Below the pieces are notes generated by a model. The model did not search any database. It was not told where the DNA came from and saw only the letters and a list, made by a program, of their open reading frames with translations. The position numbers and the translations under genes were made by a program. A DNA stretch of 64,000 bases from Aliitabrizicola sp041905595 (lineage in GTDB: Bacteria > Pseudomonadota > Alphaproteobacteria > Rhodobacterales > Rhodobacteraceae): contig JAYRKT010000007.1 of the NCBI GenBank assembly GCA_041905595.1, forward strand, positions 62,001 through 126,000, given 5' to 3'. Shown here piece after piece: positions 1 through 7,114 of the stretch (its first letter is position 1; every line of letters begins with the position of its first letter).

Positions 1-2
1 TT

Positions 3-1631
3 GACGGTGAACTGGTGGTCGAGAACAGCTCGGGCGCGTCCGACTTTCCTGCCTTGCAGGCCGATCTCAGCGAAGGTCGGAGCGAGCGCTTTGCGCTGTA
101 TCTCTTCGACCTTCTGTTCCTGAACGGACAAGACCTGCGAAAGGTGCCGCTCGTTGACCGCAAGACCCGCCTCGACCGCTTGCTCGCAGGCGCGGAGGAG
201 CCGCTCCGCTATAGCGACCACTTTCGCGAGAACGGCAACCTGATCCTTCAGCATGCCTGCCGCCTAAGTCTGGAAGGCATCGTGTCCAAGCGGGCAGACG
301 GACCATATCTGTCTGGCCGGGGAAAGGCCTGGGTCAAGTCCAAATGCTCGGATCGGCAGGAATTCGTGATCGGCGGCTTCGTTCCCTCGACCGTACTTCG
401 GGAAGCGATCGGCTCGCTTCTGCTGGGCGTATTCGATGCCGGCCGGTTGCGTTATGTCGGGCGGGTTGGAACCGGCTTTACACAGACAACTGCCAAGGCC
501 CTGCACGATCAGCTTTCACGGATCAAGTCGGCCGAGAGCCCCTTTGGAACGGGCCTGTCCGCCGAAGAACGTCGCGGGGCGATCTTCACCCGGCCCGAAC
601 TGATCGCCGAAGTAGAATTCCGGGCCTGGACAGCAGATGCGCATTTGCGTCACGCCTCGTTCCGGGGCTTGCGCGAGGACAAGGAGGCCCGGGACGTGGT
701 GCAGGAAGGCTCGTCTGGCGCGGCCGCCGCGGCGACACCTCGGCGGCGGGTCAAGCTGACCCATCCCGACCGGGTCTACTGGCCCGACACGGGGCTGACG
801 AAAGAGGGCCTTGCCGACTACTACGAAGGCATGTGGCCGGCGATTTCTCCTTTCATCGTCGGCCGGCCACTCGCGCTGGTCCGCTGCCCTGATGGCATCG
901 CCGGCCAGACCTTCTTCCAGAAGCACGCTTGGAAAGGGATGAATCCGGCGATACGACAGATACAAGACCCCAAGGACAAGGCGGGCGAACCCCTTGTAGG
1001 CGTTGACGATCTCGACGGGCTTATCGGCCTTGTCCAGGCGGCCGCGCTTGAAATCCATCCCTGGGGATCAACCATCACCGATTGGGAACGCCCCGACATG
1101 ATCATCATGGATCTCGATCCGGGCGAGAACGTCCCTTGGGCCGACGTCATCGTTGCGGCGCACGAGGTCCGTGAACGCCTGGGGAAAGCCGGCCTTGCGG
1201 CCTTCGTGAAAACATCCGGGGGCAAGGGGCTGCACGTCGTTACGCCCCTTGTGCCCGCCGCAGACTGGACTGCAGTCAAGGCGTTCACTCAAGCGCTGGC
1301 GAAGGACATGGCGGCGGACAGCCCCGATCACTATGTCGCCACGATCACGAAGTCCAAGCGCAAGGGGAAGATCCTGATCGATTACCTTCGCAACCAGCGC
1401 GGCGCGACAGCAGTCGCACCGTATTCCACACGCGCTCGGCCCGGCGCCCCGGTTTCAGCGCCGATCGCGTGGGAAGAACTGGGATCAGAAATCGGGCCAG
1501 CCTACTTTACCTTGGTCAATATGCCGTCCCGCCAGTCGGCGATCGCCGCAAATCCCTGGGCGGACTTCCGGACTGCGGCAGTGCCGCTGGCAAGCCCGAC
1601 CTTGTCACGCTCTTCGAGGCGCGGACGCTAG
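3..1631 (+). CDS. ligD: ATP-dependent DNA ligase D, 5'-truncated by window start
   Basis: NHEJ ligase LigD; the reading frame is open to the first bases of the window, so the N-terminus (including the adenylated lysine motif) lies outside. The visible part starts in the ligase nucleotidyltransferase domain (DGELVV, then SLEGIVSKR and WVKSK, the later ligase motifs), continues through an OB-like segment (about residues 112-230, starting RQEFVIGGF) and ends in the polymerase/primase domain (from about residue 245, LTHPDRVYWP; metal motif DLDPG; DYLRNQRG near the end). The order ligase then polymerase is a standard LigD layout. It converges on ku and the two stops overlap by 4 bp. Whether an N-terminal phosphoesterase domain exists cannot be seen. 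Confidence 0.95.
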   Translation, partial: DGELVVENSSGASDFPALQADLSEGRSERFALYLFDLLFLNGQDLRKVPLVDRKTRLDRLLAGAEEPLRYSDHFRENGNLILQHACRLSLEGIVSKRADGPYLSGRGKAWVKSKCSDRQEFVIGGFVPSTVLREAIGSLLLGVFDAGRLRYVGRVGTGFTQTTAKALHDQLSRIKSAESPFGTGLSAEERRGAIFTRPELIAEVEFRAWTADAHLRHASFRGLREDKEARDVVQEGSSGAAAAATPRRRVKLTHPDRVYWPDTGLTKEGLADYYEGMWPAISPFIVGRPLALVRCPDGIAGQTFFQKHAWKGMNPAIRQIQDPKDKAGEPLVGVDDLDGLIGLVQAAALEIHPWGSTITDWERPDMIIMDLDPGENVPWADVIVAAHEVRERLGKAGLAAFVKTSGGKGLHVVTPLVPAADWTAVKAFTQALAKDMAADSPDHYVATITKSKRKGKILIDYLRNQRGATAVAPYSTRARPGAPVSAPIAWEELGSEIGPAYFTLVNMPSRQSAIAANPWADFRTAAVPLASPTLSRSSRRGR

Positions 1632-2431
1632 CGGCCCCGGCCCTTGGGTTTGTCGGCCTCGATGCTGCGGCGCAGGGCATCCACGATACTGATGACGTTG
1701 CCGGTCGGTGTCGGTTCATCCTTGGCGCGACGCTTTGACGGCCGCCGCTTGCGCTTGGATGCGATGATGTCCAGCAGACGATCCTGAACGGGATCCTGCG
1801 CCATCTCCGGCGACCAGTCCCGGACCTTGTCCTCGATCAGACGCGACATGAGGCCAAGCAGTTCCGGGTTCGGCGACCAGTCGTCGATCTTGTCGAAATA
1901 GGGGACGGCATCCCGCACCTCGTCGCCGTAGCGCAGCGTCCACAACACGATGCCCTTGTCGCGCGGTTCGAGCATGACCGCACGTTCCCTGTGGTAAAGT
2001 ACCACGCGGGAGATGCCCACTGTTCCCGTTGCCTCCATCGCAGCGCGGATCACGGCAAATGCCTCTTCGGCCACACGCTCTCTCGGAATCAGGTAATGAG
2101 CCTGATCTAGCCAGGTCCAACCGATAGCATCCCTCGGTGAAAACATTTCGATGTCGATGGTGCGCGCACTTTCCAGCCGCACCGCCTCCAACTCTTCGTC
2201 CTCGATCTGGATGAAATCGCTTTCCCCCCGGGCAAATCCGCTGACCGTATCGTCGTCATCCACCGGCTGCCCGGTTTCGGCATCGAGATAACGGCTGACG
2301 ATGCGATGCCCCGTCTTGCGATTAAGCGTGTGAAAGCGAACCGTGTTGCCGGTCTCAGTCGCGGGAACCATCGTCACCGGACACATCACGAGCGAGAGTT
2401 TCAGATAGCCCTTCCAGAAGGAGCGCGGCAT
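1628..2431 (-). CDS. ku: Non-homologous end-joining protein Ku
   Basis: 267-residue bacterial Ku, the homodimeric ring that binds double-strand ends and recruits LigD. It begins MPRSFWKGYLKLSLVMCPV, the typical Ku start, and has the core beta-barrel (DAIGWTWLDQAHYLIP, VLYHRERAVMLEPRDKGIVLWTLRY) followed by a basic C-terminal tail (KRKRRPSKRRAKDE) that in this family contacts DNA and LigD. It is convergent with ligD rather than co-transcribed, and lies 7 bp after a small ORF on the same strand. An EcfG-type promoter upstream of that ORF suggests that end joining is part of the general stress response here. Confidence 0.95.
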   Translation of the reverse strand: MPRSFWKGYLKLSLVMCPVTMVPATETGNTVRFHTLNRKTGHRIVSRYLDAETGQPVDDDDTVSGFARGESDFIQIEDEELEAVRLESARTIDIEMFSPRDAIGWTWLDQAHYLIPRERVAEEAFAVIRAAMEATGTVGISRVVLYHRERAVMLEPRDKGIVLWTLRYGDEVRDAVPYFDKIDDWSPNPELLGLMSRLIEDKVRDWSPEMAQDPVQDRLLDIIASKRKRRPSKRRAKDEPTPTGNVISIVDALRRSIEADKPKGRGR

Positions 2432-2438
2432 GGCATCT

Positions 2439-2609
2439 CTAGTTCGACTTGGGGCGCCAGGGGCGCCGATCCGGACTGATATCCTCGGGCGAATGGGGCT
2501 TGAGGAACTCCTCTGGCTCGTGCGGCGAGCCCTCGTGATCGTCCTTCGCGTTCTCGCTGTCCTGCGGCACTGTCCGCTTCAGCTTTGCGGGCTTCGGCTC
2601 GTTCGGCAT
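2439..2609 (-). CDS. Small acidic hypothetical protein upstream of ku
   Basis: About 56-residue hydrophilic protein rich in Pro, Glu, Asp and Lys (starts MPNEPKPAKLKR). It has no recognisable domain. The start at 2609 is preferred over 2615 because GGAG sits six bases before it but directly abuts the earlier ATG. It ends 7 bp before ku and starts about 37 bp downstream of the -10 of a minus-strand EcfG-type promoter, so it probably leads a two-gene transcript with ku. Function unknown. Confidence 0.55.
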   Translation of the reverse strand: MPNEPKPAKLKRTVPQDSENAKDDHEGSPHEPEEFLKPHSPEDISPDRRPWRPKSN

Positions 2610-2645
2610 CGACATCTCCGGTCCTGTCTGCGGCGATAGGCGTGG

Positions 2646-2671
2646 AACGCCGATGGGTGGTTCGTTGTTCC
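2646..2671 (-). promoter_or_regulatory. EcfG-type promoter for the ku transcript
   Basis: On the minus strand GGAAC (2671-2667), 17-base spacer, CGTT (2649-2646), a full match to the alphaproteobacterial EcfG consensus GGAAC-N16/17-CGTT. It lies about 37 bp before the small ORF that precedes ku. The same 28 bp read on the plus strand also give GGAAC-N17-TGTT (2644-2669). Confidence 0.7.
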
Positions 2672-2679
2672 CGCATCCG

Positions 2680-2704
2680 GGAACATTGCCCCGTGGTGGG
2701 TGTT
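2680..2704 (+). promoter_or_regulatory. EcfG-type promoter for the small Pro-rich gene and SDR
   Basis: GGAAC at 2680-2684, 16-base spacer, TGTT at 2701-2704. It ends 38 bp before the ATG of the Pro-rich small gene at 2743. A second, overlapping candidate (2644-2669, GGAAC-N17-TGTT) is just upstream. Confidence 0.55.
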
Positions 2705-2742
2705 GCCTTTCCGATATCCGATCCGTCACATGGAGACGTCCG

Positions 2743-2916
2743 ATGTTTCGGCTGAGCGACATACCCGACCCGAACGGCAATCCCGATCCGATTCCGCCGC
2801 AACCCGATCCGGCGCCCGACACGGTGCCCGATCCTATGCCGGATCCCGACCGCATTCCGACGCAGGACCCCGATCTGCCTCGGCCCGGCGAGATCGTGCC
2901 ACCGATCCGGTCCTGA
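2743..2916 (+). CDS. Small Pro/Asp-rich repeat protein
   Basis: 57-residue protein made almost entirely of Pro-Asp dipeptide repeats (DPIPPQPDPAPDTVPDPMPD). No domain or signal peptide is seen; the low complexity suggests an unstructured, acidic stress protein, which is inference. GGAG seven bases before the ATG at 2743 supports this start over an in-frame ATG at 2653. It is followed 18 bp later by the SDR gene and preceded by EcfG-type promoter matches, so the two are probably co-transcribed. Confidence 0.6.
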   Translation: MFRLSDIPDPNGNPDPIPPQPDPAPDTVPDPMPDPDRIPTQDPDLPRPGEIVPPIRS

Positions 2917-2934
2917 TCCGGAAGGAGGATGAGC

Positions 2935-3783
2935 ATGGCCGACCAGCAGATGTCGCAGGAGCAGCACCGTCAACCCGGGCTCCAGGCGGATATGTCGCCA
3001 GCACCCGAGTGCGAGCCCCGCTATGACGGAGCAGGCAAGCTTGACGGCAAGGTCGCCGTCATAACCGGAGGCGATAGTGGCATCGGGCGCGCAGCGGCGC
3101 TGCTATTCGCCCGGGAAGGCGCCAAGGTGGCGATCGTCTATCTGGATGAAACCGAAGACGCGGAACAGACGCTGGAGATGATCCGCGCCGAAGGCGCATC
3201 CGCCATCGCCATATCGGCGGATCTGGCGAGAAAGACCGAGGCGGACCGCTGCGCTCAGGAGGTTCTTGAAAAACTCGGAACGATCAATGTTCTGGTCAAC
3301 AATGCCGGCGAACAGCATGTGCGCGACGACGTCGGGCAGATCGACGAAGAGCAGATGCAGCGCACCTTCGAGACGAATATCTTCGGCCAGATCTACATGG
3401 TGCAGGCGGTGCTGCCGCAAATGCAGGACGGCGATGCGATCGTAAACATCTCGTCGGTAACGGCCTTCCGTGGCAGCGAAAGCCTCATGGATTATGCCGC
3501 GTCCAAAGGCGCCGTGCTGGCCTTCACCCGCTCGCTCGCCAGCAATCTGGCGTCGAAAGGCATCCGTGTGAATGCGGTTGCACCCGGTCCGATCTGGACT
3601 CCGCTGATCGTCTCGACCTTTCCCAAGGAAAAGATCGAGTCCTTCGGGCAGAACGTTCCCCTTGGACGGCCGGGCCAGCCGAACGAGGTGGCGCCGGCGA
3701 TCCTGTTCCTGGCCTGCGCAGACTCGTCCTACATGACCGGCCAGACACTCCATCCGAATGGCGGCGAGCCGGTGGGCAGCTGA
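2935..3783 (+). CDS. SDR family oxidoreductase (YghA-like)
   Basis: 282-residue NAD(P)-dependent short-chain dehydrogenase. An N-terminal extension of about 35 residues (MSQEQHRQPG..) precedes the Rossmann fold, as in the YghA/stress-type SDRs. Visible motifs are TGGDSGIG (cofactor loop), NNAGEQ, the catalytic Ser of NISSVTAF, YAASKGA (Tyr and Lys) and the C-terminal YMTGQTLHPNGG. The start at 2935 is preferred over 2929 because GGAGG abuts the earlier ATG and lies six bases before this one. Substrate unknown; genes of this type are common in GSR regulons. Confidence 0.9.
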   Translation: MADQQMSQEQHRQPGLQADMSPAPECEPRYDGAGKLDGKVAVITGGDSGIGRAAALLFAREGAKVAIVYLDETEDAEQTLEMIRAEGASAIAISADLARKTEADRCAQEVLEKLGTINVLVNNAGEQHVRDDVGQIDEEQMQRTFETNIFGQIYMVQAVLPQMQDGDAIVNISSVTAFRGSESLMDYAASKGAVLAFTRSLASNLASKGIRVNAVAPGPIWTPLIVSTFPKEKIESFGQNVPLGRPGQPNEVAPAILFLACADSSYMTGQTLHPNGGEPVGS

Positions 3784-3817
3784 TAGAACGCGCCGGCAGG
3801 CGACCCGGACGCTGTCT

Positions 3818-5146
3818 TCAGGGCGCCGGCGTTACCCGCCAGACAGTGTTCCCGACATCATCCGCGACCAGAAGACCTCCTGCCCGGTCCAGCGCCACGC
3901 CGGCTGGCCGGCCATGGGCAGTGTCGCCCTCGGTAAAGCCGGTGAGGAGCGTCTGCGGCGAGCCTGTGGGTCCCGAGGCATTGAAGGGAACAAAGACAAC
4001 CTCATAGCCACTTGGGTCTGTGCGGTTCCATGATCCGTGTTCGCCAATGATCGCGCCCCGCCCCAGCATCCTTGCCATACCGGCCGTAGGTCGGTCGATG
4101 ATATCGAGACCAAGCGGGGCGACATGCGAGCCAAGCGCGTAGTCGGGGACCGTCGCTTCTGCGCGGGGCACGCCCGGCGAAGGGGCGATCCGGGGGTCCG
4201 GATGATTTCCCCAGTAGGTATAGGGCCACCCGTAGTCTGCGCCATCCTCGACGGCGGTCAGGTAATCCGGGACCAGATAATCCCCCAGTTCATCCCGCTC
4301 GTTGACCACTGCATAGAGCTTTCCCGAGCGGCGGTCGAAATCCATGCCGACCGGATTGCGCAGGCCGGTTGCGTAAGGTCTTCCCAGCCCCGATCCGATG
4401 TCGATCTTCCAGATTGCCGCCCGCCCCGCTTCGGCTTCGATGCCATTCTCGCCCGCGTTGCTGTTCGATCCCACACCGACATAAAGCGAGTGGCCATCAG
4501 GACTAGCGACAAGCGTCTTGGTCCAGTGGTGGTTGATCGCCCCCTCTGGCAGACCAAAGAACTGCTTGGACGGTGCGGCGCTGGTCATACCCGGACTGTA
4601 TCGGGTCACGACAACAGCGTCTGTATTGGCAATGAACAACCTGTCGTTCACCAGCGCCATCCCGATCGGTGAATTGAGGTTGGTCAGAAAAATCTCACGG
4701 AGATCGGCCCGACCATCACCGTTCGTATCGCGCAGCAGCGTGATCCGATCGGCACTGACCGGGGCCGCGCCTGCCCGCGCCATGGTCAACTTCATGACCA
4801 GGCCTTTCAGCCCCTTGGCATCGGCAGGTCGTTTGGGCGCGTTGCTTTCCGCCACCAGCACATCGCCGTTCGGCAGCACGTAAAGCCAGCGCGGGTGGTC
4901 GAGTCCTTCAGCAAACGCCTGTACCCGAAGACCTTTTGCCGCAACCGGTGTCGAGCCGGCGGCCCATCCCCGTGCCTTGGCCGTGTTGACGATCGGAATG
5001 AGCGAGCGTTGCGGCGGAGGAAGCGCGGGGTGCGCGCCCACTTGGTCGATCTGCAGAGCGTCCGCCTCGGGCTCAAGGCAACCTGCGAGCGCGACAGCAC
5101 TGACCGCAAGAATGCATGCAGTTCCCGCCCATGGTGGAAAGGTCAT
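3818..5146 (-). CDS. PQQ-dependent sugar (sorbosone-type) dehydrogenase, lipoprotein
   Basis: 442-residue predicted periplasmic lipoprotein: a hydrophobic segment and lipobox LAGC (Cys23) at the N-terminus. The rest is a six-bladed beta-propeller of the GdhB/sorbosone dehydrogenase family, seen in DHPRWLYVLPNGDVLVAE, a Ca-type loop DTNGDGRADL, SPIGMALV, GLRNPVGMDF and DYGWPYTYWGNHPDP. Family members oxidise aldoses or sorbosone with PQQ, but many homologues are uncharacterised, so the substrate is unknown. It is convergent with the SDR gene. A minus-strand EcfG-type promoter lies 33 bp before its ATG. Confidence 0.85.
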   Translation of the reverse strand: MTFPPWAGTACILAVSAVALAGCLEPEADALQIDQVGAHPALPPPQRSLIPIVNTAKARGWAAGSTPVAAKGLRVQAFAEGLDHPRWLYVLPNGDVLVAESNAPKRPADAKGLKGLVMKLTMARAGAAPVSADRITLLRDTNGDGRADLREIFLTNLNSPIGMALVNDRLFIANTDAVVVTRYSPGMTSAAPSKQFFGLPEGAINHHWTKTLVASPDGHSLYVGVGSNSNAGENGIEAEAGRAAIWKIDIGSGLGRPYATGLRNPVGMDFDRRSGKLYAVVNERDELGDYLVPDYLTAVEDGADYGWPYTYWGNHPDPRIAPSPGVPRAEATVPDYALGSHVAPLGLDIIDRPTAGMARMLGRGAIIGEHGSWNRTDPSGYEVVFVPFNASGPTGSPQTLLTGFTEGDTAHGRPAGVALDRAGGLLVADDVGNTVWRVTPAP

Positions 5147-5178
5147 TCTCCGAACCCCTCATGAAAATGGCAAATATC

Positions 5179-5203
5179 AACGCCCCGGCGAACGGATCGT
5201 TCC
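5179..5203 (-). promoter_or_regulatory. EcfG-type promoter for the PQQ-type dehydrogenase gene
   Basis: Minus-strand GGAAC (5203-5199), 16-base spacer, CGTT (5182-5179): a perfect consensus match, 33 bp upstream of the start at 5146. Confidence 0.75.
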
Positions 5204-5232
5204 TGACCAAACCCAATCGCCTGGATGAGCAG

Positions 5233-5257
5233 GGAACTTTCGCAGGGATGGCACGTT
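5233..5257 (+). promoter_or_regulatory. EcfG-type promoter for the 24-residue membrane peptide gene
   Basis: GGAAC (5233-5237), 16-base spacer, CGTT (5254-5257): a perfect consensus match, 45 bp upstream of the ATG at 5302. It is divergent from the promoter at 5179-5203. Confidence 0.75.
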
Positions 5258-5301
5258 CTCCCGGTGCCTTCTGTGCAACCACCGGACCTTGGGAGCGGAA
5301 C

Positions 5302-5376
5302 ATGAACAGCATCATCTATCTCGTCGGACTCATCGTCGTCGTTCTGGCGATCCTGTCATTTGTCGGCATCCGCTGA
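5302..5376 (+). CDS. 24-residue single-pass membrane peptide
   Basis: Tiny ORF of 24 residues (MNSIIYLVGLIVVVLAILSF then VGIR), essentially one transmembrane helix with a terminal Arg. Similar very short Ile/Val/Leu-rich peptides occur in other alphaproteobacteria, as far as I recall. GGAG lies about seven bases before the ATG. It is preceded by a perfect EcfG-type promoter and followed 23 bp later by a membrane protein gene. Function unknown; it may act in the inner membrane under stress. Confidence 0.65.
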   Translation: MNSIIYLVGLIVVVLAILSFVGIR

Positions 5377-5399
5377 CCCAAATACCTGGAGCAATCAGC

Positions 5400-6338
5400 A
5401 TGCCCGCATTCGAGGAACTGAACCCGTCGACCGTTTCACAGGTCCGAAGCTACATCGATTGGCCCGCTGTCCTTGCCGGTGCCGTCGTCGCCCTGGGACT
5501 TGCCACCGTCTTCACCACATTCGGCGCCGCCATTGGCCTTTCGACTCTCGACATCGATCCTGACCGGTCGTCCTTCGATTTCGCGCTGATCGTCACGGCG
5601 GTGTGGCTCGCGATCAGCATGGTGGCCAGCTACATGGCCGGCGGCTATATCGCGGGGCGGATGCGCGCCCGGGTCGATGCGGCCCGGACCGACGAAGTCG
5701 CCGTCCGCGACGGTATCAACGGTCTGGTCGTCTGGGGACTTGTTGTCATTGCCGGCGCGATGGTCATGGCCAATACCGTCTCGTCGACCGCCTCGGCCAT
5801 CGGGACTGCGGCCGACGCGGCCGTATCCGCCGCGGCGCCCGCTATCGGTTCGGCAGCTGGTCAGATGGCGGGCGGCAGCGGAGCCAATCCCGTCGATACG
5901 TTCGTGGCCACGATGCTGCGCCCCAGCACCGTCAACCCGGCCGCATCGAATCCGGCGGCCGTGCGGAACGCGGCCGCGGGGATCCTTGCGCAGCTCATGA
6001 ACACGGGCGAGATTTCGGATGCCGACCGGCAATATCTTGTCGGCGCCGCGCAAGCGATGGGCGGACTTCCGCAGGACCAGACCAGTGCCCGCGTAGACCA
6101 GACGATCCAGGCGATGCTCGACGCGCGCGCTTCCGCAACCCAAAGGTCGCAGGAAGCCGAGGATCTCGCCAAGCGCACTGCAGAAGCAGCCCGGGTCAGC
6201 GGCGTATTGACGGGCTTCCTGCTCGCCGCAGCTGGCCTGGTTGCCGCAGCCGCCGCCTATGTCGGCGCGGTACACGGGGGTCGTCACCGCGATGAGGGCC
6301 GGATCTTCGGCGGCTTCAGCTATCGCTACCGCGGATAA
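5400..6338 (+). CDS. Four-helix hypothetical membrane protein
   Basis: 312-residue protein with two N-terminal membrane helices (about residues 20-50 and 60-85), a third (GLVVWGLVVIAGAMVMANTV, about 107-130), a long Ala-rich, probably extracytoplasmic loop of about 140 residues, and a last helix near 275-300. No enzymatic motif is seen. The glycine-rich SYMAGGYIAGRMR segment of helix 2 suggests tight packing. The start is the ATG at 5400, not the upstream in-frame codon at 5289, because the peptide gene ends at 5376. Probably co-transcribed with that peptide gene from the EcfG-type promoter. Confidence 0.75.
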   Translation: MPAFEELNPSTVSQVRSYIDWPAVLAGAVVALGLATVFTTFGAAIGLSTLDIDPDRSSFDFALIVTAVWLAISMVASYMAGGYIAGRMRARVDAARTDEVAVRDGINGLVVWGLVVIAGAMVMANTVSSTASAIGTAADAAVSAAAPAIGSAAGQMAGGSGANPVDTFVATMLRPSTVNPAASNPAAVRNAAAGILAQLMNTGEISDADRQYLVGAAQAMGGLPQDQTSARVDQTIQAMLDARASATQRSQEAEDLAKRTAEAARVSGVLTGFLLAAAGLVAAAAAYVGAVHGGRHRDEGRIFGGFSYRYRG

Positions 6339-6432
6339 CTCACGATGCCCGGGTGGAGCGCCCGGGCAGTCGCTTCCCCACTCCGCGGTCAGACGCGGAA
6401 GCATTGTCGAACTTGAAAGAAGGCGGAACAGG

Positions 6433-6852
6433 ATGTCCCCAATTCCGATGATGTTGGACCCCAGACCCGACGAAGGCGACGAGGTGCTGGCGCTTCATCA
6501 CAGCATGGCGACGGACTTTCAGGCTTCGCTGGGCACCTCGACAGCCGAAAGTACAGGCGGTATCGGGCCGCGGCTCTATGTCGGACCCGACACCGACGTC
6601 TTTGGAGGATCGCTCGACGTGATCCGCATGATCGAGAAGAAGTTGTCGGCCGATCCGTTCATCTACGCGCGCGGCATCCACATGACGCTCGAGAAGAATG
6701 TGCTGACCCTCAGCGGATGGGTCGCCTCGGACGCACAGCGCGATCTCGTCGCGCTCTGTGCCTCTCGCACGGCCAGATCGGTGGGCGAACCTGTCCGGAT
6801 CGTCAATCGCCTTCGGCTGGTTTGGGAGGGGTTAAAGGAGATCGGCTGGTGA
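6433..6852 (+). CDS. BON-domain-like hypothetical protein
   Basis: 139-residue soluble protein. Its C-terminal half (about residues 65-135) resembles a BON domain: helix DVIRMIEKKLSADPF, strand IHMTLEKNVLTLSGWV, helix SDAQRDLVALCASRT, strand VRIVNRLRLV. BON domains bind phospholipid or stabilise envelope proteins; here the cell location is unclear because no signal peptide is seen. The start at 6433 follows AGGCGGAACAGG. It lies 94 bp after the membrane protein gene, and a GC-rich inverted repeat (6347-6367) sits between them. Confidence 0.65.
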   Translation: MSPIPMMLDPRPDEGDEVLALHHSMATDFQASLGTSTAESTGGIGPRLYVGPDTDVFGGSLDVIRMIEKKLSADPFIYARGIHMTLEKNVLTLSGWVASDAQRDLVALCASRTARSVGEPVRIVNRLRLVWEGLKEIGW

Positions 6853-6885
6853 TCCAAACCGCGACTCTCCGCGACCAGTTTTTCA

Positions 6886-6910
6886 GGAACAATTTCCGGC
6901 ACTGGCGGTT
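6886..6910 (+). promoter_or_regulatory. Possible EcfG-type promoter upstream of the Na/Pi transporter gene
   Basis: GGAAC (6886-6890), 16-base spacer, GGTT (6907-6910). It is 205 bp upstream of the start at 7115. The interval 6853-7114 holds nothing else certain; a 36-codon ORF (6944-7054) has no convincing ribosome binding site. Confidence 0.4.
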
Positions 6911-7114
6911 CTTGATATCGGAACGGGATCGCGACGCCTCGGTATGTTCCACAGTCACGCTGATCCAGACGGGCAATTCGAAAGAAGGGTCCAACAGATC
7001 GACGGGATGCAGGAAGCCGGTGAGCGAATGCGAAAGGGGTCTGTGGTCACATGATGGCCGGGACCTTTCTCCGGCAAGACGGGGCCCGTTCCACTTACCA
7101 TCAATTGGCGGGAC

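Noticed and set aside
3784..3817. Possible terminator between the SDR and PQQ-type dehydrogenase genes
   Set aside because: The inverted repeat is interrupted, with a long loop and no T-run; I could not support a real stem.
6944..7054. 36-codon ORF upstream of the Na/Pi transporter gene
   Set aside because: No convincing ribosome binding site and no family match; the ORF length is common by chance in this GC-rich DNA.
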